Below, one piece after another: positions 23,550 through 34,305 of a stretch of DNA of 64,000 nt (positions are counted from its first letter, which is position 1; the number at the start of each line of letters is the position of its first letter). This DNA comes from Notamacropus eugenii. Taxonomy: Eukaryota > Chordata > Mammalia > Diprotodontia > Macropodidae. The notes below the pieces were generated by a model, which saw only the letters and a program-made list of their open reading frames with translations, was not told the origin of the DNA and ran no database searches. The translations under genes and the position numbers were made by a program. The stretch spans positions 94,894,241 through 94,958,240 of the forward strand of contig NC_092879.1 of the NCBI RefSeq assembly GCF_028372415.1, read 5' to 3'.

Positions 23550-23856
23550 TGGGCAGCCAGGTGGTGCAGTTGATAGAGCACCAGTGCAGGAGTCAGAAGG
23601 ACCTGAGTTCAAATCTCACCTCAGACACTTGACACTCACTAGCTGTGTGACCTTGGGCAAGTCACTTAACCCCCATTGCCTCATCCTGGGTCATCTCCAG
23701 TCATCCTGATGAATCACTGGATTCAGATGACTCTGGGGAAGTGAGGTTGGTGACCTGCACGGCCCTCCCTCACTCAAAACAAAGTCAAGTACAAGTCATG
23801 TCATCATCTCTCTGATGGCATGGTCTTCTTTGGCAATGAAGGACGAACACACATGC
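23550..23856 (+). mobile_element. Complete dimeric marsupial SINE with 12-bp TSD
   Basis: A 307-bp element beginning TGGGCAGCCAGGTGGTGCAG (tRNA-like head), passing through CACTAGCTGTGTGACCTTGG, and joined to a second half (TCATCTCCAGTCATCCTGAT ... ATGGTCTTCTTTGGCAATG). It is flanked by a perfect AATTAAAATGTG duplication (23538-23549 and 23857-23868). It is closely similar to 57385-57704. Confidence 0.92.
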
Positions 23857-23879
23857 AATTAAAATGTGAGCTCCTTGAG

Positions 23880-24270
23880 AAGGAAAGAAACAAACATTTA
23901 TTAAGTACCTACTAAGTGCTTCAACACTATGCTAGGCACTTCACCCTGTTTGCTTCAGTTCCTTATCTGGAAAATGATCTAGAAAAGGAAACGGCAAACT
24001 GCTCCAGCGAATCACAAAGAGTTGGACAGGACTGAAATGACTGAACGAAGGCATTTTACAAATATTTGATCCTTGCAACAATCTTGGAAGATAGATGTTA
24101 TTATTTTTTTACAGATTAGGAAACTGAGGCAAAGTGAGGTTGCAGATTTTACGGATGAGGCAGACTGAGACACTTCACAGAAGTTAAGTGACTTGCCCAA
24201 GGTCACACAGTAGTATGTGTCAAGTGTCTGAGGCCAGGTTTGATTCTATCCAGGGCACCACGTAGAAATA
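23880..24270 (-). mobile_element. MIR / SINE remnants, mostly antisense
   Basis: TTTATTAAGTACCTACTAAG at 23895. A short sense-like SINE segment follows near 23940-24040 (CACCCTGTTTGCTTCAG, AAAGGAAACGGCAAACTG). Then an antisense MIR (AGATTAGGAAACTGAGGC, CCCAAGGTCACACAG) runs to 24270. Confidence 0.65.
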
Positions 24271-25124
24271 CTTCTCTTAAAAAATAAAAAACAAACCAAA
24301 TACCCTTCCATTCCATCCCATTGATTGCATTCAATCCACACCAATATTTAGAGACAATTCACAATTCTCTATGGCTATCGATTTATTCTTGGAGCATCTT
24401 AGAGTTGTGAGCTCCATGCTAATGTTGTGTCCCCAAAGGGCACTGGTTCTCTAGGATTATGTGCCAGTCTGGCAGTGAATGCCATTACCTCTTTCACTCT
24501 GTCCCAGAGGACTTGGGGGATTTTTAGAGGACCCACTCCATATGCCTCCCACTGCCACAGTCATAACACTGCATCATTCTGCTGATGAACAAGGCAGAGC
24601 CTCTACACAGGACATTAGAGATGGGAAGTGAGGACCTATGTGTGTGGAATGTTGCAAAAACTTAAACCTCATCACCGTATTGATTGGTTTTTCTTCACTT
24701 TTTCATTTGGTCACCAAGTAAGGCCTGTGTTGGGAGCGTGTCCAGAAATTACTGGGCTATGGAAACAAATGGCAGCAAGAGCATGTTTTAAAATTTAAAA
24801 ATTAATTAAAAGCTAAGAAAAAAAAGAATGGTCCAAAAGAGTTTTTTAAAAAAAGGCTGATATCCACTGTCTGACCATCAATAGTGGTACCCTCAGATTC
24901 AAACTCAAGAAACATTCAAGTGATGACTGATCACGAGCAAACATCAGACATTTAAAATGACCCCTGACCTACGTGGGGAGAGCACAAAAGGGGATATAAA
25001 TGTAATATAGGGTGGGTGTGGGGAGGCAAAGGAGAACTTTGAGCACAGTATTTTAGAAAGATTTGAGAAAAGAATGAGCATTTTCAGTTTGATGAGAGAG
25101 GAAAATCAAAGAAGGTTAAACACA
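24271..25124. other. No recognised gene or repeat
   Basis: No coding, RNA or repeat feature that I can support. Confidence 0.4.
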
Positions 25125-25318
25125 AGAGGTGGCCTCTCATCTAACCTCAGACACTTCCTAGCTGTGAAGGCAAGTCCTTTCACTCTGTTTGCCTCAGTTT
25201 CCTCACCTGTCCAATGAGGCAGAGAAGGAAATGGCAAAACATTCCAGTATCTCTGCCAAGAAAACCCCACATGGGGTCACAGAGCTGGATACAACAGAAA
25301 CAACTAAACAACAACAAA
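25125..25318 (+). mobile_element. tRNA-derived SINE, sense, 3' part
   Basis: CTCAGACACTTCCTAGCTGT, TTGCCTCAGTTTCCTCACC, GCCAAGAAAACCCCACATGG, then an AACAACAAAAA tail. Confidence 0.85.
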
Positions 25319-25470
25319 AAGTTCATTGGAGTTAGACTGTGGAGGGCCCTGGATTCCTGGCCAAAGAGCTTGCATTTTATTCTGTTGGCCATGGGGAGCC
25401 CATGAAGGGTTTTGGTCAGGAGAAGGACACGGTCAGACCTGGCCATTAAAAAGTAATCCTCTGGCTGAGA
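25319..25470 (-). mobile_element. L2-like interior, antisense
   Basis: AAGAGCTTGCATTTTATTCT, GGGGAGCCCATGAAGGGTTT, ACGGTCAGACCTGGCC. This is the antisense of the L2 block that precedes the 3' end; similar pieces lie at 38720 and 40930. Confidence 0.6.
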
Positions 25471-25689
25471 CATGTTACTTGTGGCCCCCTTCCCTTTCTC
25501 AACATCCAATGCATTGTTTCTAAGCCATGGCTGTATACTCAAGCTTCTTCCTGGGCCATCTTGCTCTGACCTTGGTATGCTGACCCCAGGCCTGCATTGA
25601 ACTGGCATTTCTGGCCTATTTATATAGCATGATTTATATATGTATATACATGTATATTTATATATATTCATGATTCTGCGCATCCCTCT

Positions 25690-26330
25690 AGATGGAGGAT
25701 AGCAGCCAAATCATTTCATTCCTCTCCTCCGTAAAGTGAGCACCTACCCTCCTAGGGTTTCTGAGAAGATCGAATGATATAGTATATGTAAAAAGCTCTG
25801 CAAATCTTAGTGTGCTCTGTAAATGTGAACTGTTATCCAAACTGGACCCTGGCCGTGATTTCCTACCACTCCATATACTGGTCCATACCTTGGCCCCAGC
25901 CCCTCCAAGTCTACCCTGTTCCAGAGCATGTGCCATGTGTTGCGAGGACACTGACCTCTTCCCTGCCACCTCTCCATCAAGTGGACATCAACTATAAAAT
26001 GTATCCTCAAAGGAAATCAGGCATTGACTTAACAAATGGCTTTAATAAGCTACCGTCCTTCTCACTGCAAGGAATAAGGGCTGGGTCTTTGATGGCAGCA
26101 GCAACTCACCTTTAAATAGCATGTTCAGGTTTCCAAAGTGCTTTCCTCTCAACAACCTTGGAAGAGAGGCAGTACAAATTCTATTATTGCCATTTTACAG
26201 AGGAGCAAACTGAGGTTCAGAAGTGAAGTGGTCACACAGCTAGTCTCAGGAGTGGGATTTCAGCCCAGACTGCCTAACTCCAAGTATAATACTCTATTTA
26301 CTCCACCACAAAAAGCCACTGTCTAATTCC
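25690..26330. mobile_element. MIR remnants on both strands
   Basis: Sense-like MIR 3' sequence at 25690-25835 (AGGGTTTCTGAGAAGATCGA) and antisense MIR at 26120-26330 (CATTTTACAGAGGAGCAAAC, GGTCACACAGCTAGTC). The material between is unassigned. Confidence 0.55.
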
Positions 26331-26689
26331 TGCACTCTGGATAGGGCTTATGTTTCTGAAGGTTCAAGGGCCACATAAGATAATTGGGAATGGACCCCCA
26401 AAACTGAAGAAGACCAAAGAGAATTCACCCAATCCTGGGCTAGGCTAGGCATTTTGGGCATGAGTCATGGGAGTTTAGGGTTCAGATTTTCTAGTACCCT
26501 GAGGAAGACCTAAATTTCATCCTGTTTGCTTAGCTGTTGCTTTGGCATGACATAGTTGTCCAATATGGATTGGTTTTAAAAATTCTCCATGCCTTCTGTT
26601 ATGACATCCCAGTTAATTAGGAAACCACTCTCCTCTCTCACTTTCTAAGTTGAACCCTCCCTTATAACAAAAAGACAATTGAGCACGTC

Positions 26690-27480
26690 CACTATAGTAT
26701 TCCAGCTGACCGTGTGCCCAGACCCCGGTCCTAAGTACATCCTGGCTCCCTCTTGGGAATATTCTGGGCTATGTGGTTGTCATCATTGTGTATGTTGTTG
26801 CTTTGGTTCTGGATTTTTTCCCACTCTGCATTAGTTCCTACAGATCTTCCCATGGTTTGTTTTTCCTTTTCTGAATTTTGTGTCATCATTTCTTACTAAA
26901 AAGTAATATCTCATTTTTCTTTCAGTCTTTCCCCACTTGAGAGGCAACTGCACAAAATTTGGTAGTGAATGAGAATCATCCAAATTGTTATGGTTTCTCC
27001 CCAGGCCTCAAACTTATCTGTAGCACTGACTACATTGAATGCAACTGCTTCCCCCTCAAGGATGATGGAAACCTCACATGTAAAACTTACAGTTTAGTCA
27101 TTTACTTAAAAAATAATGCCTAATCTTTTTGATCATTACTGCTTTGGAGTACAGTTTGAGATCAGGTTCTACTGGTTCCCTCCCCTCCCACTTTTTTTTT
27201 CACTGCTCTCCTTCAGATTCTTGACCATTTCTTTTTCTTGAAGAATTTCTATCTCTGTAAAGAAATCCTTGATAGTTTGATTGGTATGCTACCAAATAAG
27301 TAAATTAATTAGGTAGCATTTCTATTTTTATCATCCTGGTCCAGTCTATCCACGAGCAGTTAATATTTCACCAATTATTTGTCTGTCTTTATTGACATGA
27401 ATAACGTTTGGTAGTTATATTCGTATAGTCTCTGGATCTGTCTTGGCATGTAGACTTCTCGGTATTTTCTGTTATTTACA
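26690..27480 (-). mobile_element. Antisense L1 remnants
   Basis: From 27090 the sequence matches antisense L1 ORF2 (GATCATTACTGCTTTGGAGT, CTATCTCTGTAAAGAAATCC, TCCACGAGCAGTTAATATTT), parallel to the antisense piece at 34020-34300. The section 26690-26920 is a likely but more diverged L1 3' segment. Confidence 0.7.
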
Positions 27481-27496
27481 CACTGTAGCACTAGAC

Positions 27497-27698
27497 CAGG
27501 GGTGGGGAACCTGTGGCCTCGAGGCTACATGTGGCCTTCTAGGTCCTCAAGTGCAGTTCTTTGACTGAATCCAAACTTCACAGAACGAATCTTCTTAATA
27601 AAAGGATTTGTTCTGTAACCCTTGAACTCAATCCGAGGCAGCACTTGAGGACCTCCAGGGCCACCTGTGGCCTCGAGGACTCAGGTTCCCCAGCCCTG
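27497..27698. mobile_element. hAT-type MITE with long terminal inverted repeats
   Basis: 202 bp. Terminal inverted repeats of about 58 bp start CAGGGGTGGGGAACCTGTGG on the left and CAGGGCTGGGGAACCTGAG on the right (minus strand), and both arms contain CTCGAGG and end AGGTCCTCAAGTGC. Flanking 8-mers CACTAGAC (27489-27496) and CTCCAGAC (27699-27706) match at 6 of 8, as expected for a decayed 8-bp hAT duplication. No transposase is encoded. Confidence 0.85.
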
Positions 27699-27814
27699 CT
27701 CCAGACTCTCCCCAAACCATTCCTTGAAAAGTGGAGATCCTGGGATGATGATATCAGTTATTGGTCTGAGCAATTTAATCAAACTGTCCTTTTCAAATGA
27801 TGACAAAATCAATA

Positions 27815-28110
27815 ATAATGAGAGCTAGCATTTCTTCCCCTCCTCCTCCTCCTCCTCATAGATGGCATTATATGGTGCCTACTATGTGCCAAATACCACG
27901 CTAAGTGCTTCACAATTTTTATCTCATTTGATCCTCACAGCAGTCCTGGGAGGTAAGTGTCTTACAATTCCCATTTTACAGATGATGAAACTGAGGCAAA
28001 CAGAGGTAAAGTTACTTGCCCAGGATCCAGAAGCCAAATTTGCTTTCAAATCTTTCTGACTTCAGGCCCAGGGCTCTAGCCACTGTGCCACTCAGCTGCT
28101 TCATACTTCT
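27815..28110 (-). mobile_element. MIR, antisense, nearly full length
   Basis: GCCTACTATGTGCCAAATAC, TTTGATCCTCACAGCAG, CCCATTTTACAGATGATG, CTTGCCCAGGATCC, then GGGCTCTAGCCACTGTGCC. Confidence 0.88.
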
Positions 28111-28114
28111 TACC

Positions 28115-28770
28115 TTCTCTATAACAATAACTGTCGTCCCAGTCATCCAGTCTTACGGTCTAGGTTATCACTCTCCTCTCATCTTTTTCACCCCCCCCAA
28201 CCAAGTTGTTACAAAGGCCTCCCACGTATGCCCCTTCTGTCTTCTGACACTGCCACCCCTGCAGTGCTGGCCCTCATCACCTCATGGTTACACTTCTGTA
28301 ACAAGCTGATCATGGGGCTGCCTGCCTCGTCTCTCCCCACTCCAGCTGGTGCTGTCAGTCATCTTCCCAAAGTACAGGTAGGACCATGTCGCTCCCCCTA
28401 CTCAAGAAACCTAAACTCTCTAGCATCAAGCTAAAATCTTTTGGCTGGCATTCAAGGCCCTTCCTATGCTGGCTGCCCCCTAACTGCGAGCATTTTCATG
28501 GACTGTCCCCCATGCTTGAAATACTTTTCTCCTTTGTCTCCTCCTCCTCCTCCTCACTTCCCTGACTTCCTTGGAGTCCTAGCTAAAATCCCTCCTTCTA
28601 GAGGAAGCCTCTTGTGATCACCCTTGCTTCTGATGCCTTCTTATCTCCCATTTAACCAGTCTCTAGCTTCTTTGTGGCCGGCTGTTTGCCTTTATCTTTT
28701 TTCTTGCTGGTGTTTAGCACAGTGTCTGGCATATAGTAGGGCCTTTAATAAAAGCTTCTTGAAGTTTGTA
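28115..28770 (+). mobile_element. L2 3' region, sense
   Basis: It shows GGCATTCAAGGCCCTTCC, a CTCCTTTGTCTCCTCC stretch, AGGAAGCCTCTTGTGATC and the 3' end AGTGTCTGGCATATAGTAGG followed by CTTTAATAAAAGC. This is the order of the L2 3' UTR. Confidence 0.8.
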
Positions 28771-28864
28771 AATTACCTTGTAGACATTCTCATTTTATCC
28801 AAGTTGAATGATGAATAGGGGAGAAGTGCTTGATTTGCATATATTGGGTAAGAGAAACAATCAT

Positions 28865-29250
28865 TTTCAGTTTTAAGGTCTATGAAATGCTTCCTAGATA
28901 GTACCTTGTTTAATCCTTACCGAAACCCTGGGAGGTAGGTGCTATTGAGATCCCCGTTTCACCATAATAAAACTGATTGGTTCACCAACACACCTCAAGT
29001 AAGTATCTGAGATAGTATTCCAATGAAGGTCTTCCTGACTGCAAGGTTAGCCCCCCTCCCCCAACTATGCCTAAGGACCTGGGATTTTGTAAGCATGAAC
29101 ACCCCCTCTCTCCACCTACCGAGATCATCTACTGTCTAGCTTTGGAGATAAGCCTTACAAAAGGATTTCAGGGGCAAGATTTGAACTTAGGTCTTTCTGA
29201 AATCAAGCCCAATGCTTTATTCACTATACCATGCTGCTTTTGTGAGAGAA
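28865..29250 (-). mobile_element. Two antisense MIR remnants
   Basis: AATGCTTCCTAGATAGTACC and GGAGGTAGGTGCTATTGAG in the first. GGGGCAAGATTTGAACTTAG and TTTATTCACTATACCATGC in the second. Confidence 0.6.
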
Positions 29251-29989
29251 AAAAAGTAGTAAAGTATGCTTATGTCCAAAAGCATTGACAAGGGCAATAT
29301 TAGACGTCGTTACTTGGAGGAGGAACCTCATTACTTGACAGAGAGGATTACCTTCTATATTTTACCACAGAATTTTCCTCCATGCCAAGGAATAATACAG
29401 ATTTCAGAGTAAAGTACACAGATGGGCTAGACTCTTGCCTCCCTCCCTTCTTAGCTTCCTTAGCCATTTCCCCTCTCAGTTTCCTCATCTTTAATTCCCC
29501 TGGATTCTTAAACACAACTGTCCCCTACAACTTGAATTCTGTCTTTCTTTTCATGGTTCATTGGTTAATAATTGTATCACAAATGAAATCCTTTCCTGCT
29601 AGGAAGCAGTGTTTCCTGAGGCTGCTGAGCCTGCAGCCCAGTCTGTTAAAGCTGTTTCAGAGCAATTTGAGATTTTTACAAAAGCATCAAACTGGCCAGT
29701 GATTTTAAAAGCAATGGGCCTTTATTTGGTGCATTTCAACTCATGGTAAGGCTTGTGGCTTATCTTGAGCTGATCAAGGGCATGAAGAGAAAGGCAAGGG
29801 AAGTGTTCTGGCCTCTGGAGAGATCAGGGGAGGAAGGGAGGCTAAGAGAGGAAGGAAGATGCTGCTAAAGGGGGTGGATGAGGAAGGGGAGTCACCATTT
29901 GAGAGCCCTCCTATCGCAGCCCCAGTTTAGGGCTGTGGTTTTTCCTTCCACCCATTTTACTTGGAGAGCACCTGGGAAGGGAGGTGGGA
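29251..29989. other. No recognised gene or repeat
   Basis: A 106-codon frame at 29382-29702 has no recognisable domain. Nothing else supported. Confidence 0.4.
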
Positions 29990-30062
29990 CACACACACAT
30001 ACATACACACACATGTATATGCATGCATATACACACATGCACATGCACACATGCACACATGC
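29990..30062. repeat. CA/CATG-rich microsatellite
   Basis: Alternating purine-pyrimidine repeats (ACACAT, GCATGC, ATGCACAC). Confidence 0.9.
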
Positions 30063-30736
30063 CTGGGATGCTCTGAACAGTGATGCAGAAGTGGTCCAAT
30101 ACTATTTTATGTGTTATTGAAGTTTCTGGGGTTCCAGAAACCAAGGATGGCTAGAGGAAGAGGAGACATGTATGGAGCAGAGATAGCTTATAACCAAAAA
30201 TGCTGAGCCCACAAAGCCCAAATTGGGAAGCACTCACACAGACTGTTTCCTTGGATTTTTCTGTACATCATTTGTTTACCATGATGTTCAGCTTTTCAAT
30301 TTAATTCATTTGGCTACATAAGCCTTTCATCTAAATTAACAAAGTAAACCAAGCTGAACAATTTAAAAGACTCACAGAAAGGTGTCTTTATCCTAATCGT
30401 AAAACCATCTTGGTCCCATGTTCACAGAATCTCAGGCCAAGGTGCTGATTGCCATCACAAATACACATTAACCATAGGTCGGGCTTGCTCTCTCATTTTT
30501 CTTGCTATCTGAGTATTTTGGTAGAAACAGAATCATCCTTCTTCCTTATCATCCTGGTCCTTCTGCCATATTAATTCAGCTTTGACATGTCCCCATATAG
30601 TGTTTATGGTAAAATGAGATGAGTGAACTGACTGGAATGAAATAGCTGACTTTTGACCCACATCTCATGCCAAAGACAAACTGAACTCTATTAAGAGTTT
30701 AGAAAGCTAGTTGCCTTTCACATTCTTTTTCCCTGT
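30063..30736. other. No recognised gene or repeat
   Basis: Nothing supported. Confidence 0.4.
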
Positions 30737-30751
30737 CGTGTGTGTGTGTAC

Positions 30752-30782
<31 letters not shown>

Positions 30783-30815
30783 TGTATGTATATATATGTA
30801 TATATATATGTGCAT
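30737..30815. repeat. (TGTA)n / (TA)n microsatellite
   Basis: A GT run passes into about ten TATG/TGTA tetramers and then TA repeats. Confidence 0.93.
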
Positions 30816-31254
30816 GTTGTGTACACATTTGGTCAAAGGTAAGAAGGACCAGGCTGCTACTGAAGCAGCTCTACTTCTGACTTGATTAGGTTTCTCATAG
30901 GCTTGATGGTTTATTGGTCCTTCAGCCTAGGGAACATGGGGGATGGACTAATGGATCAAGGGATGAAAATGGCAATGGAGTGGGTGGAGAAAACTGAATT
31001 TTCACTAGCTTTCTCCTCTCCCCATCTAGTTCTTTAAAGTTTTTGCCCTGGAAATGACAAAAGATACTCTCTTTACAGGAATCTCTAGCATTACATTTGT
31101 TCCAAAGAAGAAAATGTGTACATACATGGTAGGTTTGTGTTATGAAGTATGAAGAGAACATTTTTCTTGATTTTCTTAAAATATTGTGATAGAGAAATGC
31201 ACAGATGAGGGAATATACAAAAAATTGCTATGTCTCTGATGGCACTACATCATC

Positions 31255-31400
31255 AACAAGCATTTCCTAAGCTTCTTTTTGTACCAGGCACTGTGCCAAG
31301 AACTGGAGGATTCTCTGCCCTCAAGGAGTTTACATTTTAATGAAATCTCACCCACATGCAAGCAACTATGTACATGCAGGATATAAAGAGTCTAATAGGG
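31255..31400 (-). mobile_element. L2/MIR 3' end, antisense
   Basis: GCATTTCCTAAGCTTC, TACCAGGCACTGTGCC, CCTCAAGGAGTTTACATTT, GCAAGCAACTATGTACATGC. Confidence 0.65.
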
Positions 31401-31489
31401 AGATAATCTTAGCCGGATGGCACTACCAATATCAGTAGAGGAAAACTATGAAAAGCCTTTTATAAAAAAGATATGAGTTGAGTTTTGAA

Positions 31490-31945
31490 GAAAGCCATTC
31501 TCAATTAATAACTGGTCAAGGGATAAAAACAAGAAGTTTTCAGAAGAAGAAATCAAATTTATCCATAGCCGTATAAAAAAAATGATTTGAAATCACTAAT
31601 GATTATAGAAATGCAAATTAAAGCAACTCTGAGGTACTACCTCACCCCTTTCAGAAATGACAAATGCTGGAAAGAATGATGGAAAACAGGTACACTAATG
31701 TATTTCTGGTGGAGCTGTAAACTGCCATAACCATTCTGAAGAACAATTTGGAAGTATGCCCAAAGGGCTATAAAACTGCTTCATACTCTTTGACCCGTCA
31801 ATATCACCTTTAGATCTGTACCTCAAAGAGATCAAAGGAAAAGGACTCATATGGACAAAAATATTTCTAGCAGTTCTTTTTGAAGTAACAAAGAATTGGA
31901 AATTGAGGGGTTGCTCATCAATTGAGGAATGGTTGAAGAAGATCC
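31490..31945 (+). mobile_element. L1 ORF2 3' fragment, sense, decayed
   Basis: It parallels the intact L1 at about 4910-5370: AACTGGTCAAGGGATAAAAA, CAGAAGAAGAAATCAAATTT, GAAATGCAAATTAAAGC, GGTGGAGCTGTAAACTGCC, CCCAAAGGGCTATAAAAC, TTGAGGAATGGTTGAAG. Frameshifts remove any coding capacity. Confidence 0.9.
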
Positions 31946-32135
31946 TTTACACATCTCTAACAGTGGTCTTACAGATTCTGCTAAATCCACATCCCTCCTC
32001 CACATCCCTCTTAAAGCTAGTCGTAGGCTCAATTTTTCTCCTAGCTACCTCTGTAAAACAATGTCTTATGTTCGTTCAAAGGACCCATTCAGCTCTGGGA
32101 CATAGTGTTCCCAAGACTTTCTAATTCCTTGTTTT

Positions 32136-32213
32136 TTAAACTGTGGATCACAACCCCATATGGGTTAGGGTTAGGGTTAGGGAACCCATATGGGGTTGTG
32201 ATCCACAGTTTAA
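32136..32213. repeat. Perfect 31-bp fold-back around TTAGGG repeats
   Basis: The left arm 32136-32166 and right arm 32183-32213 are exact reverse complements (core GGATCACAACCCCATATGGG). The 16-nt spacer (32167-32182) together with the arm end forms GGGTTAGGGTTAGGGTTAGG-G, that is three TTAGGG steps at 32162-32182. It lies between two old L1 pieces in sequence otherwise eroded, so perfect arms stand out. Confidence 0.95.
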
Positions 32214-32349
32214 GAAGTGCTGAAGGGAGTCATAAAAAGTTTTAGAAGTCTTGCTCTAGTACATACTGCATATGTTACTTCAAAAGGAATCACTTCTAAA
32301 CCACATTCTACAAGTGATCAATTTGTCTTTGATCAAAGATCTCCACTGA

Positions 32350-33030
32350 GGGTGAACTATTTTAAAATTCAAATTGGAGACTAAAGAATAATTCTAAAGA
32401 ACTGTTGGGTCAAAGAATAAATAACAGAAAGAATAGGAAATTTCATCCAAGAAAATAGCAATGATGAGATAACATACCAAATTTATGGAATTCAGCTAAA
32501 GCAGTCCTCAGGGAAAATTTATATCTCTAAACATTTTCATCAACAAGAGAGTGAGAACAAATCAATGAATTAAACATGCAACTAAACAAACCTAGAAGAA
32601 TAATAAATCAACCCCCCTCCAACTAAACAACAAAGTAGAACTTCTAAAAATCAAAGAAGAGCTTAAGACAATTGAAACAAAAATGAATTAATAAGAGTAG
32701 GAGATTGGTTTTTGAAGCAAAGAAAAGACCAATTAGATACACAGCCAATCTCATTTTTAAAAGAGAATTTATAGTTTGCCCCAAAAGTGAAAAATAAAAA
32801 TTCACACAACTGAATTGAAAATAAAGGAAATCTATTTTGACAATTGCATACTAACAAGACTGGTAATTTACAGGGAATGGATGAATACTTACAAAAACAT
32901 AAAATATCCCAGGTCAATAAAAGAAGGAAGAGATTATTTAAATAAACCCAGTATCAGAAAAAGAAATTGAACAAGACGTAAATTATTTCCCTCATCCCCA
33001 AAAAACCTTGATGTCCAGAAGGATTTAGAA
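32350..33030 (+). mobile_element. L1 ORF2 middle fragment, sense, decayed
   Basis: It parallels the intact L1 at about 2440-3120: GTTGGGTCAAAGAATAAAT, ATGATGAGATAACATACC, GCTAAAGCAGTCCTCAGGG, AGAAAAAGAAATTGAACAAG. Many indels. Confidence 0.88.
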
Positions 33031-33396
33031 ACTGTCATAAACAATATGGATAATTTGATGTCTCATGCTACACTTTAGGTTCATCATTACTCTGGCAGGA
33101 GGTGGGTAGCATATTTCATCTTCTAATCTCTAGACTTGTAATTTGTTACTGCAATGATCAGTTATAAAATCTTTAAAAAAATTTTTTTCCTGTACTAGTA
33201 TAAATTTTCTCTTCTTTCTGCTTCTTTCATTCTGCATCAGTTTATGGCAGTTTCCCCAGTTTCCTCTGAAACTGTCAGAATAAGACATAAATTTTTCCTT
33301 ACTTGTTATAAGGTTTTCTTTTCATTTATGCAATTGGGGAAATGAAGAAAGAAAAAAAAATGAAATGTTTATAAAAATTTTAAATAAAATTAAAAA

Positions 33397-33640
33397 TTAA
33401 GAAATACAGGTAATGGAGTATAGAAATCTATCTTGCCCTACAAGAAGAGAGAAGATGCTAGATCTTGTGTTATCCTGATTGTATTTCCACAATACTAAAA
33501 CTATTTCTTTCTAGCTGCTTGCAGTAATACAAATAGGAAAAAACCAAAGCAATCAAATTTGAATGTTTTAAAATTACCAAGAATAAGTACAGACCCAAAG
33601 AAGAGAAATGAGAAAACTCTCCTACCCTACTCCTTTTCAG
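33397..33640 (+). mobile_element. HAL1/L1 3' UTR pieces, sense
   Basis: 33397-33455 matches the HAL1-like element near 12415-12470 (GGTATAGAAATCTATCTTGC-type block). 33525-33640 is an old L1 3' UTR segment repeated directly at 35046-35162. Confidence 0.75.
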
Positions 33641-34305
33641 GTTTTGTTTGTGTAAAACCTTTTTAATTATATGTAATCAAAATTATCTATTTTATCTTCT
33701 GTAATCCTCTCCATCCCTTGTCTCTTCACAGACCCTCCCCTTTTCATAAATTTGAAGGTAATTTTTTCTTTACTCCTCTAATTTGCTTCTGATTTAACTT
33801 CTTATCTCTAAGTCATTTAGAGTCATTCATATATGGTGTGAGGTATTAGGTATCTAACCCGAATTTTTGTCCGACTACTTTCTGCTTTGTCATTCTTTCA
33901 AACAGCGAGTCCTTGCCCAGTAGCTGTAATCTCTGTGTTCATCAAACTCATACATTATGTTCATTTGCTACTGGGTGCCCAGTATCTAATCTCATTGAAA
34001 CCAGTAGCAAACTGTTTTGATTACTGCTTTGCAGTATAATTTGAGACCAGGAAATTAGCCCCTTTCTTCCTGCTTTCTTTTCATACTTCCCTTGAGGTTC
34101 TTGACTTTTGTTCCTCTAGATTAAACTTATTATTTTCTTCTAACTCTAAGAAATAATCTTTTGATAGTATGATGGTTATGACCCTGCATAACTAAATTAA
34201 TTCAGTTACCATCAATTTTGTTAAATTGATTCAACCTACCCAAGAGCAGTGAATATTTTCCCAATTTTTAAATTCTGTCTTTATTTCTGTAAAGAGTATT
34301 TTTTT
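33641..34305 (-). mobile_element. L1 ORF2 fragment, antisense, decayed
   Basis: It corresponds to antisense ORF2 as at 20206-20400 and 27110-27360 (TAAAACCTTTTTAATTATAT, GATTACTGCTTTGCAGTAT, CAAGAGCAGTGAATATTTT). It sits exactly after the first copy of the 116-bp L1 3' UTR duplicate. Confidence 0.8.

Noticed and set aside
23550..23620. A functional tRNA gene in the SINE head
   Set aside because: Only tRNA-derived promoter-like sequence, with no complete cloverleaf seen, joined to a SINE body with a target-site duplication.
29990..30062. CRISPR-like spaced repeats
   Set aside because: Simple CA/CATG microsatellite in a mammalian genome; no repeat-spacer structure.
32162..32182. A true telomere or fusion point
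   Set aside because: Only three TTAGGG steps, enclosed by a 31-bp palindrome and old L1 sequence on both sides; too short for a chromosome-fusion relic.
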